A stretch of 64,000 nt of DNA, taken from the NCBI GenBank assembly GCA_049515655.1, contig JBEKTW010000015.1, forward strand, positions 26,491 through 90,490, written 5' to 3'. The DNA comes from JBEKTW01 sp049515655. GTDB taxonomy: Bacteria > Bacteroidota > Ignavibacteria > UBA10030 > SZUA-254. Below, piece after piece: positions 1 through 8,559 of this stretch. Both the position numbers and the translations under genes were made by a program. Position 1 is the stretch's first letter. Every line of letters begins with the position of its first letter. Under the pieces are notes generated by a model. That model worked only from the letters and a program-made list of their open reading frames with translations, made no database searches and had not been told where the DNA came from.

Positions 1-1
1 C

Positions 2-388
2 GGGCAGGTGACGTTCACCGGTTTTCGCGATGACCTCGGGGCATTGTACTCGTCATTTGATATTTATGTCCACTCTTCGGTCGAAGGGGGAGGCGAAACC
101 ATCTCGTTCGCGGTGCAGCAAGCGCTCGCGCAGGAACTGCCCGTCATTGTGACGAATGTGGCCGATGTCGTCGAAAATGTCCGGGAAGGCGTGAACGGAT
201 TTGTTGTTCCCGACCGGGACGCGAACGCGCTTGCCCAAAAGTTGATGATGCTTGCCGGGAATCGTTCACTGTGCATCACAATGGGGAAGGAGAGCCGGAA
301 GTATCTCCTGGAACGGTTCACGACGGAGCACATGGTTTCAGCCGTGGAGAAGGTCTACCGGAATGTGTTAGAAGATCGGAATAAATAA
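2..388 (+). CDS. Glycosyltransferase family 4, C-terminal part (5' end outside window)
   Basis: The frame is open from base 2, so the gene enters from the left edge and the real start is not visible. The 128 visible residues match the C-terminal nucleotide-sugar-binding half of GT-B glycosyltransferases: VTFTGFRDDL, a segment that places the enzyme on its partner sugar, then SSVEGGGE and QALAQELPVIVT, the region of the EX7E motif. The second glutamate of that motif appears to be Gln here. GVNGFVVPDRD is the usual loop after it. The acceptor cannot be told. The sugar aminotransferase 30 bases downstream suggests a surface polysaccharide or glycan cluster lying mostly to the left of this window. 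The family call is secure, the substrate is unknown. Confidence 0.85.
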   Translation, partial: GQVTFTGFRDDLGALYSSFDIYVHSSVEGGGETISFAVQQALAQELPVIVTNVADVVENVREGVNGFVVPDRDANALAQKLMMLAGNRSLCITMGKESRKYLLERFTTEHMVSAVEKVYRNVLEDRNK

Positions 389-417
389 TATCAGGGTACG
401 GACGTCAAACCAATCCT

Positions 418-1500
418 ATGATCAATGTAACGAGAACATACTTGCCGCCTCTCAAACAGTACGTGGGATATCTGGAAACAATCTGGGCGGCCCATCGCGT
501 GACCAACAATGGTCCACTGGTCGTGGAACTCGAAGAAAAGTTGAAGAAGTATCTCGGCGTAAAGCACCTTTTCTTCGTTTCCAACGGAACGATTGCGCTG
601 CAGCTTGCCATCAGGGCGCTCGGCCTGAGAAAGGAGATCATCACAACTCCATTCTCATATGTCGCTTCGACGTCATCGATTGTCTGGGAGGGATGCCGTC
701 CGAAATTTGTCGACATCAATCCCCGCACTCTCTGTATCGACGAGAAGAGAATTGAGCGGACGATCACAAGGGAAACGCGGGCGATCCTAGCAGTTCACGT
801 GTACGGCAATCCCTGTGAGGTGACCGCGATTGAATCGATCGCGAGGAAACACGGCCTGAAAGTAATCTACGATGCGGCGCATGCCTTCGGTGTGAAGTAC
901 AAAGGAAGATCGGTTCTCAACCACGGTGATATTTCGACGATAAGCTTTCATGCGACAAAGGTGTTTCATACCGTTGAAGGTGGCGCCGTCATCACAAGTG
1001 ATGATGATCTCGCACATCGATTGTCCTATATGAGAGATTTTGGACACGACGGCACAGAGCGATTCTTCGGATTGGGCGTGAACGGTAAGAACACGGAATT
1101 ACATGCCGCGATGGGCCTATGTGTTCTCCCGAAGGTCGGAACATTTTTGAAAATGCGGGAGAACATCTCGGACACGTATTCGAGAATGCTCAAAAAGAGT
1201 TCTCTCAGAATGCCCGAGCGTAATCCGAAAGGAACGTCGAACTACGCATATTATCCTGTAATCTTTCCCTCAGAGGAAGTGATGTTACGGGTAAGGGAGT
1301 GTCTGGGGAAACACGAAATCTTTCCGCGCCGGTATTTTTATCCGTCATTGAATAAACTCAATTACGTGCAGCGGGAACATCTCCCCATCTCGGAGGATAT
1401 TTCGAAACGAATTCTCTGCCTTCCATTGTATCCGGACCTGAAACTCAGTGAGGTCAGGAACATCGCACAGTTGATTCTCGAACAGATTGGCGAAGCTTGA
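418..1500 (+). CDS. DegT/DnrJ/EryC1/StrS-family sugar aminotransferase
   Basis: A 360-residue PLP-dependent aminotransferase of the type that transfers an amino group from glutamate to a keto-sugar nucleotide in the cytoplasm. Visible landmarks are the PLP phosphate region SNGTIALQLA (about 55-64), the YDAAHAFG segment with Asp152 that pairs with the pyridine nitrogen, and SFHATKVFHT with Lys181 as the Schiff-base lysine, followed by EGG. Length is normal for the family. The start is ATG at 418. It follows a glycosyltransferase by 29 bases, so both probably serve synthesis of an amino sugar for a surface glycan. The exact sugar cannot be read from sequence. Confidence 0.93.
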   Translation: MINVTRTYLPPLKQYVGYLETIWAAHRVTNNGPLVVELEEKLKKYLGVKHLFFVSNGTIALQLAIRALGLRKEIITTPFSYVASTSSIVWEGCRPKFVDINPRTLCIDEKRIERTITRETRAILAVHVYGNPCEVTAIESIARKHGLKVIYDAAHAFGVKYKGRSVLNHGDISTISFHATKVFHTVEGGAVITSDDDLAHRLSYMRDFGHDGTERFFGLGVNGKNTELHAAMGLCVLPKVGTFLKMRENISDTYSRMLKKSSLRMPERNPKGTSNYAYYPVIFPSEEVMLRVRECLGKHEIFPRRYFYPSLNKLNYVQREHLPISEDISKRILCLPLYPDLKLSEVRNIAQLILEQIGEA

Positions 1501-1671
1501 AGTGCTAAGAACTCTTTTCTCTCGAGAGCCTCTTTTATCCCTCAAACCGCAAAGTTGTTAATCTTGCCGGCCCGGTAAGGCAAAAATTGAATTGAAGAAA
1601 TTGAACGAGTGAGTCATTAGCCCATTGATTCATTTCTCCGTTGCTTCCAGCGCGTAAGTTTCGTGCGACAG

Positions 1672-2463
1672 TTATCGCACGGATTGTGCCTCAAACTGTC
1701 CCGATGACAGGTCAAACGGCAGGCGAACGACTTTTCCGAATCCATTGACGACAAGATCCATTTCCTGCGCCCCCTGAAGGAAATGTGTCGTTCCCCTCTG
1801 GAGATCGAACATCGCAAGCATGGATTCCGATTTCACCAGGAGGCCCCGTTTCCTCATCCAGACGTAACGTGGTTTAATGCGCTCGCCCTTGTCGTTTTGC
1901 AGGAATATTTTCTGTGCCAGGTCACCCATGTCCGCGGGGGTGTCGGCCGTCCAGTTGAGCGGATTTCCAAGAACTCCCTCGTGACTGGTCGTGGGTCCTC
2001 CCGGGAAGACAACGTTGATGTAGGGATTCTCTCGCGCCTTGGTGTCGAAGGTCACAAGAAACATGAGCGAATCCATTTGCATGGCGCTCTTGTATAAACC
2101 GCCTTTGGCATCCAGGTAGGAATTCGTCTGCCAATCGACGTGCATTCCTAAACACTCTTTTGCCTCCTGTTGGATGCTCATCTGATAGTCATCGTCGGAC
2201 AACTGTTTCTTATTGCGCTGCTCCTGGTTAAGAGCCGTGATGATCAATGGGGTAAACGGAAGTGCGAACACTCGTATGCTTGCATCGTTGTCTTTAGCAT
2301 TGTTCGCCATCGCCCTCCCGATGACCATCCGGCACTCATCATTGCTCCACTTCGACGGAGGCCTGTTCATGATACCGTTGTAAATCCAATCTGTCGTGAT
2401 GGCACAGCTTGTCAACAACACCACGGCTGTGGCCACTAAGGTTTGCATCAGAAAATGTCTCAT
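1672..2463 (-). CDS. Hypothetical lipoprotein
   Basis: I do not recognise the family. The 263-residue product begins with a short positively charged stretch, a hydrophobic core and LLTSC, a good lipobox, so Cys20 is the likely lipidated residue after signal peptidase II cleavage. The remainder is soluble with no further membrane segment; it contains a central stretch rich in Gln and Lys and a C-terminal part rich in beta-type residues. It reads on the opposite strand to its neighbours and converges with the aminotransferase gene. No partner is obvious. It is probably an envelope protein. Confidence 0.75.
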   Translation of the reverse strand: MRHFLMQTLVATAVVLLTSCAITTDWIYNGIMNRPPSKWSNDECRMVIGRAMANNAKDNDASIRVFALPFTPLIITALNQEQRNKKQLSDDDYQMSIQQEAKECLGMHVDWQTNSYLDAKGGLYKSAMQMDSLMFLVTFDTKARENPYINVVFPGGPTTSHEGVLGNPLNWTADTPADMGDLAQKIFLQNDKGERIKPRYVWMRKRGLLVKSESMLAMFDLQRGTTHFLQGAQEMDLVVNGFGKVVRLPFDLSSGQFEAQSVR

Positions 2464-2523
2464 ACAATCCTCGCACTAATCGATAAAGACAGAACAACCA
2501 CAACTCTCAAAGAGTTTCTTGGA

Positions 2524-2542
2524 AATCCCCTGGCCGGGGATA
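2524..2542 (-). terminator. Possible hairpin downstream of the kinase-like gene
   Basis: ATCCCC, five bases, GGGGAT form a six-base-pair hairpin 36 bases past the end of the minus-strand gene that ends at 2578. On the minus strand it is followed by only three T residues, so it would be a weak terminator at best. It also lies just upstream of the minus-strand lipoprotein gene. Confidence 0.3.
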
Positions 2543-2577
2543 CCACAACACTCCTCCTGTGAAATGAATCGCTATCG

Positions 2578-3156
2578 CTATTTTGGCTTATCCTGGTTTC
2601 CGAATGGCCTCGACGTCATTTCGAGCACCTTCTGTTCCTCATACGCTTTGAGATCCCGAACGGTGCCGTGAATGCGGTGCAGAGCCGTCTCGATACGCTC
2701 GATGCCGCGGAGAAGTTCGGAATCGCCCCCCATCCTCTTTCGAATCTCCTGGGTCGTTAACGAAATAACCGCGAGTGGATTATTCACGTTGTCCTGCAGC
2801 AATGTCGTGATGTCGTTGATGATCTGCTGGGAAATTCGCTGCTGGTCGACGATGCGCTCCATCTCCCGCATTCGCTCTCTTTCGTCCTTGTATGATTTTT
2901 GAATCTTCTTGAATTGCGAAAAAGCAAATGCCGCAAGCCACATGAAGAACAATGAATCGAACTGGAGAATGTAGTCGAAGAAACTTCTTCTCTCCCCGAT
3001 GTGCTTGAAAAAGTTAAATGAGGTAAAGAAGTAATACAAATAGATCGCCAGACCGATGAAGAGGATCGGATACCTGTCGATGATTTTCTTGGTTGTGTTC
3101 CAGAGTGTATTCACGTTGGTTTCCGGATTATTGATGGAAGAACGCACATGACCCAT
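2578..3156 (-). CDS. Membrane protein with a kinase-like dimerisation helix but no catalytic domain
   Basis: Two hydrophobic segments (YPILFIGLAIYLYYFF and FDSLFFMWLAAFAF) are followed by a coiled-coil-rich stretch and then a segment ending NNPLAVISL, which resembles the H-box helix of histidine kinases. The position where the phosphorylated histidine would stand appears to be Gln or Asn, and the protein ends soon after, without the N, G1 and G2 boxes of an ATPase domain. It therefore looks like a degenerate or truncated sensor kinase, or a scaffold that borrows the dimerisation fold. The start is uncertain: I prefer ATG at 3156 (192 residues); the frame stays open to a GTG at 3237. Neither has a clear ribosome-binding site. 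Function unknown. Confidence 0.6.
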   Translation of the reverse strand: MGHVRSSINNPETNVNTLWNTTKKIIDRYPILFIGLAIYLYYFFTSFNFFKHIGERRSFFDYILQFDSLFFMWLAAFAFSQFKKIQKSYKDERERMREMERIVDQQRISQQIINDITTLLQDNVNNPLAVISLTTQEIRKRMGGDSELLRGIERIETALHRIHGTVRDLKAYEEQKVLEMTSRPFGNQDKPK

Positions 3157-3379
3157 AGTTGTGCTACCGTTGCAATGCTCGCTCAAAGAATGATGCAATG
3201 CGTGCCCACGCATTCTGCCGCGAATCGTGGCAAACACTCAATCAAGGATACAAAAAGGAAAGGAGATAATCAAGATTTGCTTCTCCCACCTTTTTTGACG
3301 AAATTTTCTTCAAAGGATAGAAGCTCATACTCATGATCCATTAATCCATTACTCCATTAATTCAGTTCTCCAGTACTCA

Positions 3380-5971
3380 TTGTCTCCATTGTACATTGAC
3401 CTCGCCATTCCATTAGCGGTCGATAAATTGTTTACGTATACAGTGCCGCCGGAGCTTCACCATGCCGTACAACGTGGAGTGCGCGCGGTCGTGCCGTTCG
3501 GCAAACGAACCATGGTCGGTGTCGTCGTTAAAGTATCAACACGCGTCCCGCAGCTCGCATCTCCCCTCACGCACCTTAGGTCCGTCCAGGACATTCTTGA
3601 CCTCGAGCCGATCATCTCCGACGAATTGTTTCATCTTGCCGAGTGGATGGCAGATTACTATTTCGTCTCTCTCGGTGAAGTTCTGAAAAGCCTTCTCGTT
3701 CAGGGAGCGCTGCGCGCCGGGAAGCGAAGCGTCAGATTAAACATGCCCGGCATTGAACAGGTAGTCGCCCGGGAATCATGGACAAAGAGACAACAGGATA
3801 TTTTGAGGGCATTATCGAAATCGCCGTCGATGAGCGTTTCCAGTCTCCAGAAGAAGGTCGGGACGAAAAGCATCTATGCGACACTAAACGCGCTTGCGCG
3901 GGAGGGTTATCTTAGCATCACAGAAGAACAGCCCCGGTTAACAACCGCAGCGAAAACCGAAAAAGTGATTGAGGTTGATGAAAAAGCGAGGTCGCGTTGG
4001 CGTGAATGGCTTGAGAGGATTGAATCGGAAAAGAACCGGGGGCGAGCTTCTCGCCAGATTGAGGCGATACGGAAACTGTCGTCAGTGGAATTAGCGAACA
4101 TTCCCGTGACTCAATTCCTTAAGGACACAAGGGTATCTCTCTCCACATTGCGGACGCTCGAACGCAAACAGCTCGTTACGGTCGTCGGTCGGGAAATATC
4201 CCGGACAACGGAGTATGATCTTTACCCCTCTTCACTGGGTGCCCAGGACATTGTTCTGAATTCTCATCAGAAACAAGCGCTGGCAATAGTTCAATCGGAA
4301 TTAGAGCAGAATCGATTCCACACGTTTTTGCTCCACGGCGTCACCGGCAGCGGTAAGACGCAAGTGTACATCGAAGCCATCCGTGAAGCGTTGAGGCTTG
4401 GGAAAACAGCTATTGTACTTGTGCCTGAAATATCGCTTACGCCGCAGATTGTTCGGCGATTCAAATTTCATTTTGGCGACAGAGTCGTTGCGATTCACAG
4501 CAGGATGTCGCCCGGCGAGCGTTACGATGCATGGCGGCTGGCGCGGGAAGGCCGCCGTGAGATTGTCATAGGTCCGCGCTCGGCCGTCTTCGCGCCGCTG
4601 CGAAATCTCGGACTCATCGTCGTCGACGAAGAGCAGGAAGCTTCGTACAAACAGTTTGACCAAACACCGCGCTACCATGCGCGCGATGTGGCCATCATGC
4701 GGGCGAGCTACGCCAACGCCGTCGTCGTTCTCGGTTCGGCAACGCCGTCGTTCGAGTCGTATACGAATGCCGTGAACCGCAAGTACACGCTCATTGAGCT
4801 TCCGGAACGAGTTGACAATGCACGGCTTCCCCGGATTCAAATTGTGGATATGACCGCCGAGCGGCAGAAGAGGTTGTCTGTCTTTCGGGATGAGCGGAAG
4901 GCCGAATTCAAGGAAGATGCGGCGAAAGCCCGGGCATCGAAACGAAAATTTGAATTTGATTCCATCTCCGACCTGTTGAGTGAAAAAATCGGAGACAGGC
5001 TCCGGAAAAAAGAAGGAATCATCCTGCTGCAAAACCGTCGCGGGTTTGCTCCCTTCATTGAGTGTCCCGACTGCGGGTATGTCGAAATGTGCGACAATTG
5101 CAATATCACGCTTACGTACCATCTTGCCCAACATCACCTGCGCTGTCACTACTGTGGTTTTGTCAAGCCGGCCCCGGATGTGTGCCCGGAATGCCGGAGC
5201 ATCGATATCCAGTACCGCGGGTTCGGTACGCAACGGGTTGAGGATGATCTCAAGCGGCTTTTTCCCGGTGCTTCGATGATTCGCATGGACCTCGACACGA
5301 CTTCACGGAAAGGATCGCACGACACCATGCTGAAAAAGTTCTCCGAGGGTGACGTTGACATTTTGCTCGGAACGCAAATGGTGGCCAAAGGACTTGATTT
5401 CTCACGCGTAACGCTCGTGGGAGTGATTTCTGCCGATACCCAGATGCTTCTCCCGGATTTTCGCTCGGCAGAGAGAACGTTCCAGTTGTTGACGCAAGTC
5501 GCCGGCCGTGCGGGTCGCAGCACCCTTGCGGGCGAAGTCGTGATCCAGACATTCCAGCCGCAGCATTACAGTTTGAAACATGTTCTCACGCACGGTTTCA
5601 ATTCCTTCTATGAGGAAGAACAAACATATCGCAAGGAACTCGATTATCCGCCGTACTCCCGTCTCGTGCTGATCGAATTCAAAGGCAAACAGGAGAATGA
5701 AGTGTTGCGTCATGCATCCCAATTCGCCGGGCTTTTAAAGCAGCAAGGCCCTCATTTCATCACGCTTGGTCCTGCGGAGGCCGTGATCGCCAGGCTGAGA
5801 GGATCCTTCCGCTGCCATATTGTCATCAAAGATTTAAAACGCGCGGACCCGTCCGGTACGCACCTTCACCAGGCTCTCAGGAGAGCGCTCGATTCTTATC
5901 GAGGCTCCGCCGCGGGCAAGAGCAAGTCCGTCCAACTCATCCTTGATGTTGACCCCGTCGGAATGATGTAA
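3380..5971 (+). CDS. priA: Primosomal protein N' (replication restart helicase PriA)
   Basis: PriA is a superfamily 2 3'-5' helicase that recognises stalled forks and reloads the replicative helicase. The N-terminal 3'-DNA-binding domain (LAIPLAVDKLFTYTVP) is present, then a winged-helix region, the Walker A motif GVTGSGKT at 320-327, the DEEQ Walker B box at 416-419, and the zinc region with eight cysteines at 562, 565, 571, 574, 589, 592, 602 and 605. The C-terminal helicase motif QVAGRAGR is intact. At 863 residues it is longer than the E. coli protein (732); extra sequence lies around 120-290 and a charged insert around 500-530. No ATG is available near the N terminus, so TTG at 3380 is chosen. 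It stands alone as a housekeeping gene. Confidence 0.96.
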   Translation: MSPLYIDLAIPLAVDKLFTYTVPPELHHAVQRGVRAVVPFGKRTMVGVVVKVSTRVPQLASPLTHLRSVQDILDLEPIISDELFHLAEWMADYYFVSLGEVLKSLLVQGALRAGKRSVRLNMPGIEQVVARESWTKRQQDILRALSKSPSMSVSSLQKKVGTKSIYATLNALAREGYLSITEEQPRLTTAAKTEKVIEVDEKARSRWREWLERIESEKNRGRASRQIEAIRKLSSVELANIPVTQFLKDTRVSLSTLRTLERKQLVTVVGREISRTTEYDLYPSSLGAQDIVLNSHQKQALAIVQSELEQNRFHTFLLHGVTGSGKTQVYIEAIREALRLGKTAIVLVPEISLTPQIVRRFKFHFGDRVVAIHSRMSPGERYDAWRLAREGRREIVIGPRSAVFAPLRNLGLIVVDEEQEASYKQFDQTPRYHARDVAIMRASYANAVVVLGSATPSFESYTNAVNRKYTLIELPERVDNARLPRIQIVDMTAERQKRLSVFRDERKAEFKEDAAKARASKRKFEFDSISDLLSEKIGDRLRKKEGIILLQNRRGFAPFIECPDCGYVEMCDNCNITLTYHLAQHHLRCHYCGFVKPAPDVCPECRSIDIQYRGFGTQRVEDDLKRLFPGASMIRMDLDTTSRKGSHDTMLKKFSEGDVDILLGTQMVAKGLDFSRVTLVGVISADTQMLLPDFRSAERTFQLLTQVAGRAGRSTLAGEVVIQTFQPQHYSLKHVLTHGFNSFYEEEQTYRKELDYPPYSRLVLIEFKGKQENEVLRHASQFAGLLKQQGPHFITLGPAEAVIARLRGSFRCHIVIKDLKRADPSGTHLHQALRRALDSYRGSAAGKSKSVQLILDVDPVGMM

Positions 5972-6315
5972 GCATCCAGGTGACTGGCTCGCCGGCTGCG
6001 GAACTTACCTTCAGCGCAGGCTGTTGGGAATTGGGATTCTGGCGACAAAGAAGTATATTTTCCTAAAGATGAAGCACTAAATCCAAATACCGAAATCCTA
6101 AACAAATCCTAAATCGAGACATCTGAAAAATAATAATCAGAGTGTCATTCTGAACGGAGCGAAGAATCTGACTATTCAATATGAGGGGAAAAGCGAGATT
6201 CTTCGTCGCTTCGCTCCTCAGAATGACAAGCCTCTTTGATTTTTCAGAAGTCTCAAATCGTAATTGCCGCTTTGCCCTTTTTAATTTTGAATTTTGATTT
6301 TTTAATTTCAAACCG
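5972..6315 (+). other. Non-coding gap with a palindromic repeat
   Basis: No gene is visible in these 344 bases. The middle holds the inverted repeat described separately. The last 40 bases before the ABC gene are made of T-rich words such as AATTTTGA, similar in style to the sequence that flanks the four-helix-bundle gene at 8.1 kb. Confidence 0.7.
6145..6228. repeat. REP-like inverted repeat
   Basis: TCATTCTGAACGGAGCGAAG at the left arm is mirrored by CTTCGCTCCTCAGAATGA at the right arm, with about 40 bases between the arms including AGATTC/GAATCT. Such imperfect palindromes reading 'cattctgaacggagcgaagaatct' recur as dispersed intergenic elements in many environmental genomes (established pattern, recalled not searched). 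It could fold into a long hairpin in either transcript. Only one copy was noticed in this window. Confidence 0.75.
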
Positions 6316-8076
6316 ATGCGCTCCCTGCTTCGTCTAAAGCCATACCTCTGGAAATACCGGACTACGCTCTTCTGGGGATTCCTTACCGTCGTTGCCAGTA
6401 ACTTGCTGAATGTGGTTCAGCCGATGATTGTCGGCCGGGCCATCGATAAGCTGAAGGTCGGGCTTGCGTCCAAAGTACTTGACACAAACGCACTGTTGAC
6501 GTACGCGGGTTTGGTCGTCGGCTTGTCGCTCTTCGCGGGATTCTTTACATTTCTGACCCGCCAGACGATCATCGTCGTCTCCCGGCACATAGAATTTGAT
6601 TTGCGGAATGATTTTCTCAAGCACATCCAGAAACTTTCCCTTTCCTACTTCCAGAATACTCCGACCGGCGACCTCATGGCGCATGCAACGAACGACATCG
6701 GGGCCGTGCGCAATGCTGTCGGTCCGGGCATTATGTATCCCTCCGATACGCTGATGACTTTCACCATGACGCTCATCATGATGCTGTGGGCCGATTGGAA
6801 ACTTACGCTCCTTGCGCTGATTCCGCTTCCCCTCGTTTCGTACGCCGTTTATCGATTGGGGAAGGTCATCCATGAAAAATTCGAGGAGCGGCAAGAGAAA
6901 TTCTCAGAGCTGACGACGCGCGCACAGGAAAATCTTTCGGGCATCAGAATTGTGCAGGCGTATGTCCGTGAAGCGAACGAGATCGGGCTCTTTCATTCTT
7001 TAAGCTGGGATTATCTCAAGAAGAATCTGGTGCTTGCACGGGTTCAGTCGATCATGTGGCCGCTGATGTTTTTGCTCGTCGGAAGCTCGCTCGTTGTCAC
7101 CGTGTACTTCGGCGGCCTGCAGGTCATCCACGGCGAGATAAGCATCGGTGTTCTCACGGCGTTCTTCGGATACTTGATTTTGTTGATCTGGCCGATGATC
7201 GCGTTCGGGTGGGTCACGAATATACTCCAGCAGGGCGCGGCATCCATGGCCCGACTAGGAAAGATCTTCGATACGGAACCCGAGATTCATGATACTCCTA
7301 CGACGGATTATTCAAAGAGAGAAATCAAGGGAGAGATTGAATTCCGCGATGTATCCTTCAAGCACAAAGGTGCGGGGGCGATGACGCTGAGACATATCCG
7401 ACTTCACATTCCCGCCGGGATGACGCTGGCGGTCGTCGGCTATACCGGGTCGGGGAAATCGACACTGGTAAATTTGATTTCACGAATGTATGACATCACC
7501 GAGGGTGAATTGTTTATAGACGGCGTGAACATCAAGAAGATCCCCCTGGAGATCCTGCGTTCGAATATCGGATATGTCCCGCAGGAAACCTTCTTGTTCT
7601 CGGACACTCTGGCCGAAAATATATCGTACGGTATAGATAACGGAACTATGGAACATATTCGAGATGCCGCGGAGATTTCGCAGATCGCGAAGGATGTGCA
7701 GGAATTTCCAAAACTCTACGATACGGAAATCGGCGAGCGCGGGATTACGCTGTCCGGCGGACAAAAGCAGCGCACGAGCATTGCCCGCGCCGTGATGCGC
7801 AACCCGAAGATTCTGATCCTTGATGACGCGCTTTCTGCGGTCGACACGTACACGGAAAACGAAATCTTGCAGCGTATGCGAAAGGTGACGGCGAACCGGA
7901 CGAGCATCATCATCAGTCACCGCATATCGACTGTCAAGGACGCCGATATGATCGTTGTTCTTGACGACGGTGAAATTCGCGAGCGCGGCACGCATGAAGA
8001 GCTGGTCGCAGAAGGGGGAATCTATGCTGAGTTGTATGAGAAGCAGCTGTTGGAAGAAGAACTGGAACAACTGTAG
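6316..8076 (+). CDS. ABC exporter, half-transporter with degenerate catalytic site
   Basis: A 586-residue type IV ABC half-transporter: six membrane helices in residues 1-310, then a nucleotide-binding domain with Walker A GYTGSGKS at 375-382, signature LSGGQ at 479-483, Walker B ILILDD ending in Asp504, D-loop SAVD and switch His535. The residue after the Walker B aspartate, normally the catalytic Glu, is Asp504. The partner gene at 8560 has the normal Glu but a changed signature LSVGQ. This complementary pattern is that of heterodimeric exporters such as TM287/288, BmrCD and LmrCD, in which one ATP site is catalytically poor. Substrate unknown; lipid or drug export is usual. Start ATG at 6316. 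Confidence 0.93.
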   Translation: MRSLLRLKPYLWKYRTTLFWGFLTVVASNLLNVVQPMIVGRAIDKLKVGLASKVLDTNALLTYAGLVVGLSLFAGFFTFLTRQTIIVVSRHIEFDLRNDFLKHIQKLSLSYFQNTPTGDLMAHATNDIGAVRNAVGPGIMYPSDTLMTFTMTLIMMLWADWKLTLLALIPLPLVSYAVYRLGKVIHEKFEERQEKFSELTTRAQENLSGIRIVQAYVREANEIGLFHSLSWDYLKKNLVLARVQSIMWPLMFLLVGSSLVVTVYFGGLQVIHGEISIGVLTAFFGYLILLIWPMIAFGWVTNILQQGAASMARLGKIFDTEPEIHDTPTTDYSKREIKGEIEFRDVSFKHKGAGAMTLRHIRLHIPAGMTLAVVGYTGSGKSTLVNLISRMYDITEGELFIDGVNIKKIPLEILRSNIGYVPQETFLFSDTLAENISYGIDNGTMEHIRDAAEISQIAKDVQEFPKLYDTEIGERGITLSGGQKQRTSIARAVMRNPKILILDDALSAVDTYTENEILQRMRKVTANRTSIIISHRISTVKDADMIVVLDDGEIRERGTHEELVAEGGIYAELYEKQLLEEELEQL

Positions 8077-8144
8077 TCAATTCAAAAGTCAAAATGGGGG
8101 AAAAGCAAGAATTAAAATTATAAATTAAAAAACGGGAGGTGGAA

Positions 8145-8501
8145 ATGGATAGAGATATAAAGGAAAGGACGTTTAACTTCGGTTTGCGGATCATCTATAT
8201 GAGTCAGCATCTACCCAATACGAGGGCGGGGGATGTTATTGGAAAGCAAGTGCTTCGTTCCGGGACGTCGGTTGGAGCAAATGTCGAAGAGGCAACAGCT
8301 GCCTGCAGTGCCAATGACTTTGCCTACAAAATGAACCTTGCTCTCAAAGAGGCAAGGGAAACACATTATTGGTTGCGGCTATTGGCGGGGTCAAGAGTTG
8401 TCAGGCAGGAACGATTGGCCGATGTCATCGAAGAGGCCGACCAGATCAAGAAAGTCCTCGGCTCCATCGTAACCAAGAAGCGAGCCAAATCAAAGGCATA
8501 G
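8145..8501 (+). CDS. Four-helix-bundle protein (23S rRNA intervening-sequence protein family)
   Basis: The 118-residue product matches the small four-helix-bundle family first found in 23S rRNA intervening sequences: VLRSGTSVGANVEEA in helix two and the EARETHYWLRLL helix are the family's hallmark positions. No enzymatic activity is established for the family. ATG at 8145 is preferred because GGGAGG at 8134-8139 gives a well-placed ribosome-binding site; a GTG six bases upstream overlaps that site. It sits between the two subunits of one ABC exporter and is bordered on both sides by AT-rich TTAAAATT-type words, which suggests insertion as a small unit into a pre-existing operon. Confidence 0.88.
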   Translation: MDRDIKERTFNFGLRIIYMSQHLPNTRAGDVIGKQVLRSGTSVGANVEEATAACSANDFAYKMNLALKEARETHYWLRLLAGSRVVRQERLADVIEEADQIKKVLGSIVTKKRAKSKA

Positions 8502-8559
8502 CTGGCGATTTTTTTTAATTTTCACATTTTTAATTTTTAATTGTTTCTTTAATTGATCC

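Noticed and set aside
4301..5233. Long minus-strand open frame opposite priA
   Set aside because: It covers the helicase motifs of priA in antisense. No signal, domain or promoter supports it.
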